Assembly (NCBI GenBank): GCA_018398765.1
Contig: JAHBMJ010000149.1
Span: 1 to 20,000, forward strand
Source: Chromera velia
Taxonomy: Eukaryota; Sar; Chromeraceae
Direction of reading: 5' to 3'
DNA: 20,000 nt
Position numbers and translations under genes: made by a program. The notes beneath the pieces are model-generated. The model was not told the origin of the DNA. It saw only the letters and a program-made list of their open reading frames with translations, and did no database searches. Positions 9,046 to 19,498 of this stretch are shown here, piece after piece (within the stretch, counting starts at the first letter, position 1; each line of letters opens with the position of its first letter).

Positions 9046-12000
9046 ACACAGACAAAAAAATCGCGTCCCCGTGATCAGTCAGACACATTCGAGCATGCGC
9101 GGAAAGGGAAAAAAGGCGAGCAAAAGGACACGATCAACCATACAGATGCAATGCAAACCCATGCAACCAACAGAACACCTTTAAGGGGGTAGTCGAAAAT
9201 ATCCAAACGCGAAAGCTGACAAGCAGAAAAGTTTCCTCCCATTGACGCAAGTTAATCAGATTAACGTGCGCAAAGGTACTATCACCACTGCCTTGCCGGC
9301 AACGCCAACCCACCAGGTCTTTCCTCGAAAAACCCGTTTTAGGGACGTTGGCTTACTCGTGGCCTGCAAAAGCACACCATCTCTACCTGATGGCAGAGCC
9401 CATCACTCAACGGCCGCAAGCTTTCCAATGCAAGGTCTTACGTTTCTTTAGCTTTCTATTAACCTCTCAGATCTCTGTGAAAGAAAGAACGAGACGGACA
9501 TGCTAGACAGAAAGAGCGACAGAGAGTAAGACACAGTGAGGCCTGCACGGTATCCGTGCGGTCACATGCACGCATGCATCCCCATGCTGATGCATACGCT
9601 CGCAGCCGTTTACTTTACTTTTTCTTTTTTTTTCTTCATCTCTCTCTCTTTCGCTCTCTTACCTCTCATTCCCGCTTCGCTTTCCCCTCACTGTCTTCTT
9701 TTCTCTTCCGAGCCGCCGGTCTTGCAGCAATGCGGCAAAGTCAGACAAGCGAAGGCGGCTACAGCGAGGCAAGAGAAGAAGGACTCACACTTTGAACAAC
9801 ACACTCTGCATGACAAGAGTTTGTCTCGATGCAACCAGTGGAAAAGGCGGCCACAGCGAGAAGACAGAGAAGCAAACGACCGAAACTGGGAAAAGAAAAG
9901 AGCAGACCGATCGACTTTCTACGAAGCAACAAACAGACAGACTCAGAGGGACACGTGCGGCCAACCAAAGAACTAATGGGGCAAAAGTTCAGGCATGCAC
10001 ATGCATGCATACACGCTCCCACCACATCAGATCTTCATATTCATAAATGGGACAGTATCAAAGGGCACTGGAAGGCAGTAAATTAGAAAGCGGAGACTGC
10101 GTCAATACAAAAATTCTAAGAGGGACAGATAAGAGCATTCCGACAAATGTTCACTCTTCAAACTCTTGTGCACTACGACCGTTTCCTTTTCCTCTCATGT
10201 CTTTTTCATGCTGCCTTCGTTCCCCTTGAAGTGAGACAGAAAAACAAAGCAACTCCACACCTCCGTGGTTTCGAAACAAAGACGCAGATCGAACACCACC
10301 AACGACAGACCAAGCAAAAAGAAAGATGCGGAACTGGCGGAAAGAAAGAGGTAGCTAACTCCGTTTTCCGACTTCGTTTCACTTGCTCCCACTCTCTCTC
10401 TCTCTTTCTTAGACCGGCCTGCTAGAAGGAAGCGGGCGACAAACAGAACAGTACGCTTGCAACAGATCCCCTTCCAGTTTTCCTTTCTGAATGCAAGTAG
10501 ACGGGCAGACCAAGGGACGAACAAAACATGAAGAGACGGCGAAAGTCTGGATACAAACCGGGGTAAGCAACCGAAAGATCTGGTGATACATGAGAGAGAA
10601 ACACAGCAAACCTTGCATTCCGACGTGAGGTGAGAGACGGATAGAAAGTGACAGAGGCAGGGAAAGGCAAATCAAGACAACAGACATCAACGAATGAACG
10701 GCCGTAAACGGCAGCCGGTCAGACTTATTGGAGGAAGACGCCTGGCGGTACACCGTCTGGCTCTACGCAGATGCTCGCGCAGAGACGGCTGGCTCCACCA
10801 AAGCCCCCATCAACTCCCCTGCTGCGAGGGGGAGAGGCGATACCCAGAAAACCCAGAGGGCCTCCAAAGCACCGGCATCCCCCTGCAGGGAGAAGATACA
10901 GAAGGGATACAGAGACATGCACGGGCTGTTCCCTCGCTTTTTCTTCTTTTCTCGTTGAACCAGACATCTCTTTAAAGATTTCTTCTCTCTTTACTCCTCG
11001 TCTACTCATTTTCTCTCCGCCTCTTCCAGTCTCTTTTTCTTAAATTAAAGAGGAAGCCAGGGATAACCCAAAACGTTTCAAAGCAGCAGAAGGAAGCGAG
11101 AAGGAGACAGCAAATGAAGGCGCCCCTTCGTGCGCTCATGCTCTCAGCCACATGAGGGGTCTGACTCCCAAGTCATGCGCAAAGAAGAGAAGCCGAGAGA
11201 GAAGAAAGGTCACTCTTCCAAAAGGAGCTCCAGAAGTTTCGAATGCGCGGCATATGCGGCGCTTGGCTTGTTGTTCTCGCAGTCTACCTCTTTGACGCTC
11301 AGCCTTGCAATGCTCACTCCCCCCCCAAGTTCAGTGCAGGAGCACAAGGGCAGTCACAGGCAGTCGCGGGCACGCGCAGGCATAAGCACATGGCGGCGAC
11401 AATCAGACAGTCCTCTGCCGTTTTCACACGTAGCTGACGTAGGGGTAGGCAAATTGAATCGAGTTGGAGTTCTTGTCAACAGAAGGACTCGACGGTCTTA
11501 TCGAGCACAAACATACTCCGCGCGTGTCAGTAGCTGCATAAAGGGAGGGAGTTAGGACCGGACACATTGCAGACTGCCCCGCTGGTCTCTTTCTATCTCG
11601 TCTCTTCTTTCTGTCTTGTTTCATCCCCTTGTTGCTCCTTTCAACACATGTAGTGGCATAAACTCTCAACTCTGAACAAAAGACGCTCCAGTCATACTCA
11701 GTCGCTGGTACTTCGCATGCTCTCGGCCAGCCTCGATTCGATTCACCCCCCCCACCCTGAAGCAACCCCCCTCTCCCCTTCTTTCCCCCCTTTTTCCCCT
11801 CCCTTTCCCTTCCCTTTTATCCTCCCTTTTCACCCCCTCTTCCCTTTTCCCCCCCCTTCTCCCTCCCCTTCCCTTCTCTTCCCCCACGACCCCCTCTTGC
11901 CCTTTCCTGTTAGTTAAAAATGTGCCGGCGCCGGTGAGAGACGGGCAGCCGCCGTGTGCCCTACTCTGTCTCTCAGTAGGTCTGCCGCGACCCTTCTGCC

Positions 12001-12885
12001 TCTCTTGCCATCGAGGGCAGGCTTAATGACATTCTAGATAACATTTTGTACCCTTTCCTTACTTCCCCCTCCTTCCTACTCCAGGCTCGCCACGTCAGGG
12101 TCCCAGAGCAGAAGGCTTCCCCGGCTGGCACACCGGCCGTCGCCGCGTTGGTCCGTGTGGTATACCACCACCTGTCCCTTCTGTCTGTTGAATGCGCATG
12201 CAGAGTCTCACACACCCGATCGAACGGCCACTCATCGAATGATCTACACAACAGACGGACAGCCAGAAGCGATAAGCTCTCTCTCGGAAGAAAGTGATAA
12301 CCTTGCAGACACATGGTCCCAAGAGAGACGAAGGGCGTCTTCTTGTGTTTGGACGCTGTCAGAGGACCAGTCCAGACAGACCCAGACACGTTGGAGGTGT
12401 TTGCAGGCCACGAAGGTGGTCAGCTTTGCGCAGACAAGCAAGCAACCAACAACAAAGACAAGTGAAGGTGATCAACCGACACTCGTCCGGAAGATGGAGA
12501 CAGTTGCAGAATCAGCAGACATAAGGAAAGCATTCAACTGGCCGTTTGGATTGCGATGTACTTGTAGGTGGCGGTCTCAATGAAGTCAAGCTCCTCGAAA
12601 GTCCGAGCAACACCAAGCAACGTCTCCACCACCGGCTTTGGCGACCTCTAACGATCTTTGGGCTCTCTACCCAAAGACAAAGGCAAAGTCCAGGATCGGA
12701 CTCGAAGGGGATATCCGAAAGAGGGCTCCAGGCAGCTTGGAACATAAGGGGATGCTGAATTCCCCTACTCACGGTCTTTGCCTGACCGTGCCCATATCGT
12801 TGCAATCGGATTTCAACTGTTGCGTAAAGAGACAGATCTGATCTCCATCATAGAAGGTATACGAAAGTTGATACTCATTGAGCTG
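9046..12885. other. Internal region of the LTR element without recognisable genes
   Basis: About 3.8 kb of mixed composition, with long purine-rich stretches between 9480 and 11200 and a pyrimidine tract at 11744-11908. Short open frames occur on both strands. None carries a retroelement domain that I can recognise, and none is long enough to stand out from chance. Confidence 0.6.
11744..11908. repeat. Long C/T (pyrimidine) tract
   Basis: About 165 bases that are almost wholly C and T on the plus strand, with a few interruptions. On the minus strand this is a purine tract rich in G-runs. Confidence 0.85.
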
Positions 12886-12896
12886 AGCGTTCACCA
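12882..12896 (-). promoter_or_regulatory. Putative primer-binding site of the LTR element
   Basis: On the minus strand the sequence TGGTGAACGCTCAGC begins three bases inside the 5' LTR. The leading TGG would pair with a tRNA CCA end. The extended complement does not fit the conserved T-arm C61, so the primer tRNA is unknown and the call is weak. Confidence 0.35.
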
Positions 12897-12899
12897 CAA

Positions 12900-13360
12900 T
12901 GCTTTGTCCCTTCTGTCCAGCCACCTTATGGCGTTCAGACAGAAGGTAAAGCGAGGATAAGAACCTTAGGAAGATCTAGAGAAGGAACGTGAGCAACACT
13001 CAGTCAGGCAACAGTTTACAGAAAGTTTATCTCTAGAGCGATCTGGGATTTCAATCAGCTGGATTCATTCTATCATACACGGTTTCTGCTCATTCCTCTC
13101 TCTCAGACTCTAGAGCTCTCTTGATCTGTGACGAACAGACATCAGACTCAAACGATGCTATCCGTTGCTTGAGTAACATGTTGCATGCTTGAATACAAAG
13201 GTCAGACTCGATCGACTTCAACAACTTTGATCGACGTGCGCGACACGTATGAAACAAAGCGTGGCGGCGGAGCCTGGCGTTGGCACGCAGACTCGGACTC
13301 ATTCAGATATACAGCGCATGCGAGGGTCCAGAGGGCGGCGCCACAGGGTAGGACTCTACA
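12900..13360 (-). repeat. LTR (5' LTR in element orientation), 461 bp
   Basis: About 97% identical to the copy at 8603-9033 outside a 30-base segment (about 13237-13266) that only this copy carries. Starts TG and ends CA on both strands' terms, and is followed directly by ACCT. Confidence 0.85.
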
Positions 13361-13831
13361 ACCTACTAACCACTCACAGCTTAGCACAGTAATAACACTG
13401 GCGACAAATAGACATAGCGGGAAGGCCTTAGGGTGGAACATATCAATCAATCAATCAATCAATCAAAAACACTGAAGTTGTGACTGAACTTACTAGTAGG
13501 CAGAGGTTATCGTAAAGTCACAGACTCACAGCCAGACCTTCAAACTTTGGATGTCTTTCAAGTTTGTGTATACATACATGCCAGTGTATCTATTACTAGA
13601 TCTATATTATTTTATTATGTATCAGACGTCTATAAGCCATACAGTAGTAGCCCATACTCTAACAGCAGGACATACTCAGCCGCTATAGAAGTCGTATCTG
13701 ACATGCAGCAGATCAGTTCGGGTTCCAGAGTTTGGTGGCGTGGCAATCGTCTCGCTGTCGCTTGCTGGTTTGCTTTCTCGGGACTGGGACTCAGTCATTT
13801 CCTTGACTCTCTCATCTCTACAAAAAGATTT
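13361..13831. other. Repeat-containing 3' flank of the ankyrin gene
   Basis: Begins with the right ACCT duplication, then a short truncated copy of a dispersed repeat (13398-13466). About 360 bases without a recognisable gene follow, as far as the ankyrin stop codon. Confidence 0.5.
13398..13466 (+). repeat. Truncated dispersed repeat with (ATCA)n tail, copy A
   Basis: The stretch from CTGGCGACA through GGAACAT to the (ATCA)n tail matches the reverse complement of 19402-19466 with five differences, all transitions. A short unique block ending in a tetranucleotide tail is typical of a 5'-truncated non-LTR retrotransposon or SINE 3' end. Confidence 0.7.
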
Positions 13832-15601
13832 CTACTCCGGATCCGCTCTTTGTGCGTGCAGATCAGTGAGATACGCTCGGATCGGGGAGTCTTCCGGAAA
13901 CTCCTGTTCCGCGTAGCGGACGGCGGTGTGTCCGTCTTGGCCTACAGCGTTTACATCAATACCATGAGCAACGAGCATCTGTGCTGCTCTCAGTTTCTTC
14001 TGCTCGTCAAAGTCCAGCGGATTTCCTTCAGCGTTTCTGCATCTCCAGACAGCGTGGTGCAGAGCAGTACCTGATGGGCTCGTTATACTCACATCTGCAC
14101 CCCGATCAAGGGCAAGTTGCAGCACTTTTACACAGCCCCATTCGGCTGCTACGTGAAGAAGGGACCGTCCCCATTCATCCGTTGCATTTATGTCAGCGCC
14201 GCGAGCGAGGAGAATCTCTGCGGTCGCCTTGTTTTCAAACACTCGATCGTCCTCAAAACGGAGAGCGCAAAGCAAGGGTGTGCGCTGATTCTGATTCCTC
14301 GCATCGATTTCTGCGCCCCTATCGAGAGCGAGCTGCAGAACATCCACACAACCAAAAATGGAAGCAAAGTGAAGGAGGGTCTCCCCGTTCTGACCCCGCG
14401 CATTCACATCCGCTCCCCGAGTGAGCAACAGATCTGCAGCGCTGTGGTTGTCGCACACGCGGCCTCTGTCGAGAGCAGCTGTGTTCATCAGCGGCGTCCT
14501 GCCTATGTTATCACGTGCGTCTACTTCCACACCATGATCGAGCGCAATCTGCAGAACCTTCATACAACCGGCTATCGCTGCATGATGAAGAAGGGATTCC
14601 CCCCGCGATTCCTCGCGTGCACGTCCGCTCCGCGAGCGATCAAAAGATCAGCCACTGCATCGCTGTCTCGCGTCATGTGATCTCTAATGCCATGGCACGC
14701 CGTCCATAGAAAGGGTGTTTCCAACGCATCGTTCCTGACATTCACGTCATTGACAAGGCCCCGGTCAAGGATCATCTCCGCAATTTCCCTCTGGTTGCCT
14801 GAAGCGGCTTGGTGCAATACTGTGGTACCTTCAAAAACACTCTTGCCAACGTCGGCCCCCTTCGAAAGGAGAAACTCAAAAATCCCCAGAGGGCCTTTGT
14901 AGGCTGCGTAGCTGAGGGGTGTGTGCCCAGTATCCTGCCCCCTGGAAACAAGGAATTTGACCATCTCTGGGTGGCTCTTGTCACAGGCATAAACAAGGGC
15001 TGTGAAACCCTTGTCCGTACCCTCTTCACCCTCCGTCTCTAGGTTTGCACCCTCTTCCACTAACATCTCCACAGCTGGGAGACTAGCAGAACAGACGCCC
15101 CTCATAAGCACGTTCTTCCCCTCAACTAAGGCGTCTATATCGGCTCCCACCCGCAAGAGCAGAGCGAGGTCGTCCGTCCCCCCCCCTCCTGCGCAGGCAT
15201 CAACAGCCTGACAGAGTGTCTCCGCACCCACGAAGGAGCGAATCACGTTGCCGACTTCCGACGCAAGAAGAGGAGACAAGTCGATTTTGTAATACTGACT
15301 GGACAATCTGATCAAGCTTCGAATGGGCTTCTCTCTTCAAAGTCTGAAGGGTGGTTGTTGCCACCTCACCAAGACCGGTAAGGGCAGCAGCAACCCGCGG
15401 AGGAGGTTTGGGAGATTCGTTTTCAAATACAGACTGGGGGAGAGAAAAATCAGAAGGTGGAGGGATGCCAAGACTGCGGGAGACCGCCTCCGTGAGCACT
15501 CTCCTCTTCTCTCGAAAAGAGGCGACCACCCCAGTGACGTCCTTCTCAAACTTCTCCATGTCCCGCAGGACACATAAAAAACACTCTGGCAAAGCCTCCA
15601 T
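13832..15601 (-). pseudogene. Ankyrin-repeat protein gene, broken by two frame shifts
   Basis: Starts at ATG 15601 (MEALPECF) and stops at TAG 13834-13832. An N-terminal non-ankyrin region of roughly 100 residues contains an amphipathic helix-like stretch (EKFEKDVTGVVASFREKRR). About a dozen ankyrin units follow, with signatures such as GADVNARGQNGETLLHFA, RTPL and LLARGADINA. Near 15290-15300 the frame must shift by one base between KLDQIVQS and YYKIDLSPLL. A second shift lies at the C6 run 14599-14604: adding one base would restore an ordinary ankyrin helix start (SLLHHAAIAGC), whereas the present frame stops within about ten codons. The ankyrin frames before and after have no ATG of their own in a sensible place. 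Ankyrin arrays bind other proteins. The shifts may be real inactivation, sequencing errors in homopolymers, or (for the first) an intron that I could not define. Confidence 0.75.
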
Positions 15602-16520
<919 letters not shown>

Positions 16521-16959
16521 CTGACCTATCTATCTATTCCGTGTTACTCAAGGAGCCTCTTTAGATGCCTTCATGAGTTTTTTGCCGTGTATTCAATGCA
16601 ACGAGATGATGAGATTGAGATGAGGAGACGGATGAGAAGGTGAGGAACTGCCTCCCTTCGGGCTGCTTTCCGACGAGACGGAGAAGGAGACGGAGACGGC
16701 TTAATTGTACAGACTGAATGTATGGGGATCTGTGAACATATGAACATCTGTGTATCGTGTGTGCACAACATACATACACATCGAATCAGCTCTATGTCAT
16801 GAACATTCTGTGTGTGAGCGTATCCGCTTTTTCATGTGTTGTGTGCGCAGTTTCATTGGTTCATGCTGTTTCCTCTTCTCCTGGTTTTCTGACGATGGAT
16901 TGTCTGTTGTGTTCGAAGATGAGGGGTCGGACGTGAGTGGGTGAACGGAACAGAGGGCA
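16521..16959. other. 3' flank of the SVIP-like gene
   Basis: Contains a GA-rich stretch (about 16605-16700). No gene recognised; short frames here have no features. Confidence 0.4.
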
Positions 16960-18955
16960 GATAAGAAGGCAGCCAGATCAAAGAGAATGAGAGGAGACGG
17001 ACATTAGACAGGCAGACAAGAAGAGATGGGCAGGAAGCAGAAAGGCAGCTCAAAGGAGAAGGACGGCAGAGAAACAGGCGGACAAGATGAGATGGAGAGG
17101 AAGCAAAGAAGAAAGACAATATCCCGTCTCCGCCAAACAGATCCCCCCCACTTTGGTCGCTTCCATGGATAGAATCAACAAAGCAAAGACCAATACTCAT
17201 CTTCTGTCTCCAGAGAACAGGACAGAGAGAATGCAGTGGAGGATGGACGGTAGAGGGACAGGCAGACAAGAAGAGATGGAGAGGAAGCAGAGAGGGAAAT
17301 GAATGGAAGGTGGAGAGACAGGCAGACAAGAAGAGGTGGAGAGGAAGCAGAGAGGGAAATGAATGGAAGGTAGAGAAACAGGCAGACAAGAAGAGATGGA
17401 GAAGAAGCAGAGAAGGAAATGAATGGATGGTGGAGAGACAGGCAAACAAGAAGAGATGGAGAAGAAGCAGAGAGGGAGATGAATGGAAGATAGAGAAACA
17501 GGCAGACAAGAAGAGATGGAGAAGAAGCAGAGAAGGAAATGAATGGATGGTGGAGAGACAGGCAGACAAGAAGAGATGGAGAGGGAGCAGAGAGCGAAAT
17601 GAATGGAAGATAGAGAAACAGGCAGACAAGAAGAGGTGGAGAGGGAGCAGAGAGGGAAATGAATGGAAGGTAGAGAAACAGGCAGACAAGAAGAGATGGA
17701 GAGGAAGCAGAGAGGGAGATGAATGGAAGGTAGAGAGACAGGCAGACAAGAAGAGATGGAGAGGAAGCAGAGAGGGAGATGAATGGAAGGTGGAGAGACA
17801 GGCAGACAAGAAGAGATGGAGAGGAAGCAGAGAGGGAGATGAATGGAAGGTAGAGAAACAGGCAGACAAGAAGAGATGGAGAGGGAGCAGAGAGGGAAAT
17901 GGATGGAAGGTAGAGAAACAGGCAGACAAGAAGAGATGGAGAAGAAGCAGAGAAGGAAATGAATGGAAGGTGGAGAGACAGGCAGACAAGAAGAGATGGA
18001 GAGGGAGCAGAGAGCGAAATGAATGGAAGGTGGAGAGATAGGTAGACAAGAAGAGATGGAGAAGAAGCAGAGAGGGAGATGAATGGAAGGTAGAGAGACA
18101 GGCAGACAAGAAGAGGTGGAGAGGAAGCAGAGAGGGAAATGAATGGAAGGTGGAGAGACAGGCAGACAAGAAGAGATAGAGAGGGAGCAGAGAGGGAGAT
18201 GAATGGAAGGTAGAGAAACCGGCAGACAAGAAGAGATGGAGAGGGAGCAGAGAAGGAAATGAATGGAAGGCGGAGAAACAGGCAGACAAGAAGAGATGGA
18301 GAGGAAGCAGAGAGCGAAATGAATGGAAGGTAGAGAGACAGGCAGACAAGAAGAGATGGAGAGGAAGCAGAGAGGGAAATGAATGGAAGGTAGAGAAACA
18401 GGCAGACAAGAAGAGATGGAGAGGGAGCAGAGAAGGAAATGAATGGAAGGCGGAGAAACAGGCAGACAAGAAGAGATGGAGAGGAAGCAGAGAGCGAAAT
18501 GAATGGAAGGTGGAGAGATAGGTAGACAAGAAGAGATGGAGAGGAAGCAGAAAGTATATGGGTAGATGAGAAGAGATGGAGAGGAAACAGACAGGCAGAT
18601 CAAAGGAGAAAGACGACAGAGAGACAGGGAGACAAGAAGAGGCAAATGAGAAGGCATGGGAAGCAGAGAGAGGGATGAATGGACGGTGGAGAGGCAGGCA
18701 GACAAGAAGAAAGCAGGTGGGCAGGTGAGAAGAGATGGATAGGAAATAGACGGTGAGGTGAAAAGAGAGTGAAGAAACAGGCAGACAAGCTAGCAGACAA
18801 GAAGGGATGAAGAGGAAGTAGACAGGAAGACTCGGACGAGATTCACGAGAAGGGCTACGAGAAGGGATGGCAAGGAAGCAGACACTAGAGCAGACAAACA
18901 GGTGAAAAGAGATGGAGCAGAAACCATGCAGAGAGGAAAAAGGCAGGCAGATCAA
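16960..18955. repeat. Purine-rich minisatellite, 60-bp unit
   Basis: From 17221 to about 18552 the sequence repeats every 60 bases (about 22 copies), each carrying a core AGGCAGACAAGAAGAGATGG with few changes. Decayed copies extend on both sides, to about 16960 and 18955, interrupted by a non-repeat block at about 17108-17215. Because 60 is a multiple of three and the minus strand is pyrimidine rich, three long overlapping frames stay open: minus 16853-18955 (700 codons), minus 17197-18705 (502) and plus 17310-18041 (243). I treat these as products of the repeat, not genes. Confidence 0.92.
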
Positions 18956-19202
18956 TCTAAAAATACGCAGTTTTAGATTTACGTTGAACTAAATTTGACT
19001 ATGAGAAGTTTAAATGCATGAAATAATATATATGTTCTCAAGTCAGTGATTTTACATATCTCAAACATTGAAGTTATTTTCGAATGATTATAAACCTGCA
19101 GACTTAGACAGCCCGATACAGTCGAATCTAAGTCAATTTAATTTGGAATTTAATAAGAAAATTAACATAAGATCGGATTATTGTATTACTTTATGTTTTA
19201 GA

Positions 19203-19240
<38 letters not shown>

Positions 19241-19250
19241 ATGTTCCAGA
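19203..19250 (-). repeat. (TGAT)n array with diverged repeat end, copy C
   Basis: About nine GATT/TGAT units span 19203-19240. They are followed by ATGTTCCA, the reverse complement of the TGGAACAT that precedes the tail in copy A. Only this edge of the repeat is conserved. Confidence 0.6.
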
Positions 19251-19401
19251 ATAAGACTTTATGTTTTGGACGTTTGAATAGTTCACTCAGCTTCACTCGC
19301 GGACCCCTACAGTCACTGTGCAGTGATCGCTATCTGGTTCTAGATCTGTTATATATATGAGGGATAAGTGATAAGTGATTGATGATTGAGGTTTTTATTT
19401 T

Positions 19402-19466
19402 TTGATTGATTGATTGATTGATATATTCCGCCCTAGGGCCTTCCTGCTATGTCTATCTGTCGCCAG
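19402..19466 (-). repeat. Dispersed repeat with (TGAT)n tail, copy B
   Basis: On the minus strand, CTGGCGACA through GGAATAT to the (ATCA)n tail matches copy A at 13398-13466. The tail spans 19402-19423. The element lies directly downstream of the minus-strand coding region at the window's right edge. Confidence 0.7.
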
Positions 19467-19498
19467 AGCTAGCAGGGCGGGGCGTTCCCCAGCCTAAG

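Larger units (their letters stand above)
8603..13360 (-). mobile_element. Non-autonomous LTR retrotransposon, 4.76 kb (LARD-like)
   Basis: Two direct repeats (8603-9033 and 12900-13360) bound 3.87 kb of internal DNA. Each repeat starts TG and ends CA, and the unit is flanked by ACCT on both sides. On the minus strand, a TGG-starting sequence lies three bases inside the 12900 edge (possible primer-binding site). A G-run (GGGGGGGA) lies next to the other repeat (possible polypurine tract), which sets the orientation. No internal frame exceeds about 146 codons and none shows protease, reverse transcriptase, RNase H or integrase motifs. It would therefore need enzymes from another element, as LARD or TRIM elements do. 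An old autonomous element degraded beyond recognition is the alternative, although the well-preserved repeats argue against great age. Confidence 0.7.
18956..19498. other. AT-rich spacer with simple repeats
   Basis: An AT-rich stretch (18957-19200) with no coding frame is followed by two (TGAT)n-type arrays and the dispersed-repeat block listed separately. Confidence 0.6.

Noticed and set aside
12879..12899. A tRNA gene end near the LTR border
   Set aside because: The CCA-like end has no matching acceptor, D or anticodon arms nearby. A primer-binding site is the simpler reading.
13442..13466. Short direct repeats resembling a CRISPR array
   Set aside because: The tetranucleotide units have no spacers and the DNA is eukaryotic.
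13981..14680. Plus-strand frames opposite the ankyrin gene
   Set aside because: They mirror the ankyrin coding strand and show no independent features.
17310..18041. 243-codon plus-strand Lys/Arg/Glu repeat protein
   Set aside because: It exists only within the 60-bp array and ends where one copy has a C-to-T change. No flanking exon or start region supports it.
16853..18955. 700-codon minus-strand open frame
   Set aside because: It covers a pyrimidine-rich tandem repeat where stops are rare. Other frames of the same repeat are open too, and the Ser/Leu/Phe/Pro composition follows from the repeat.
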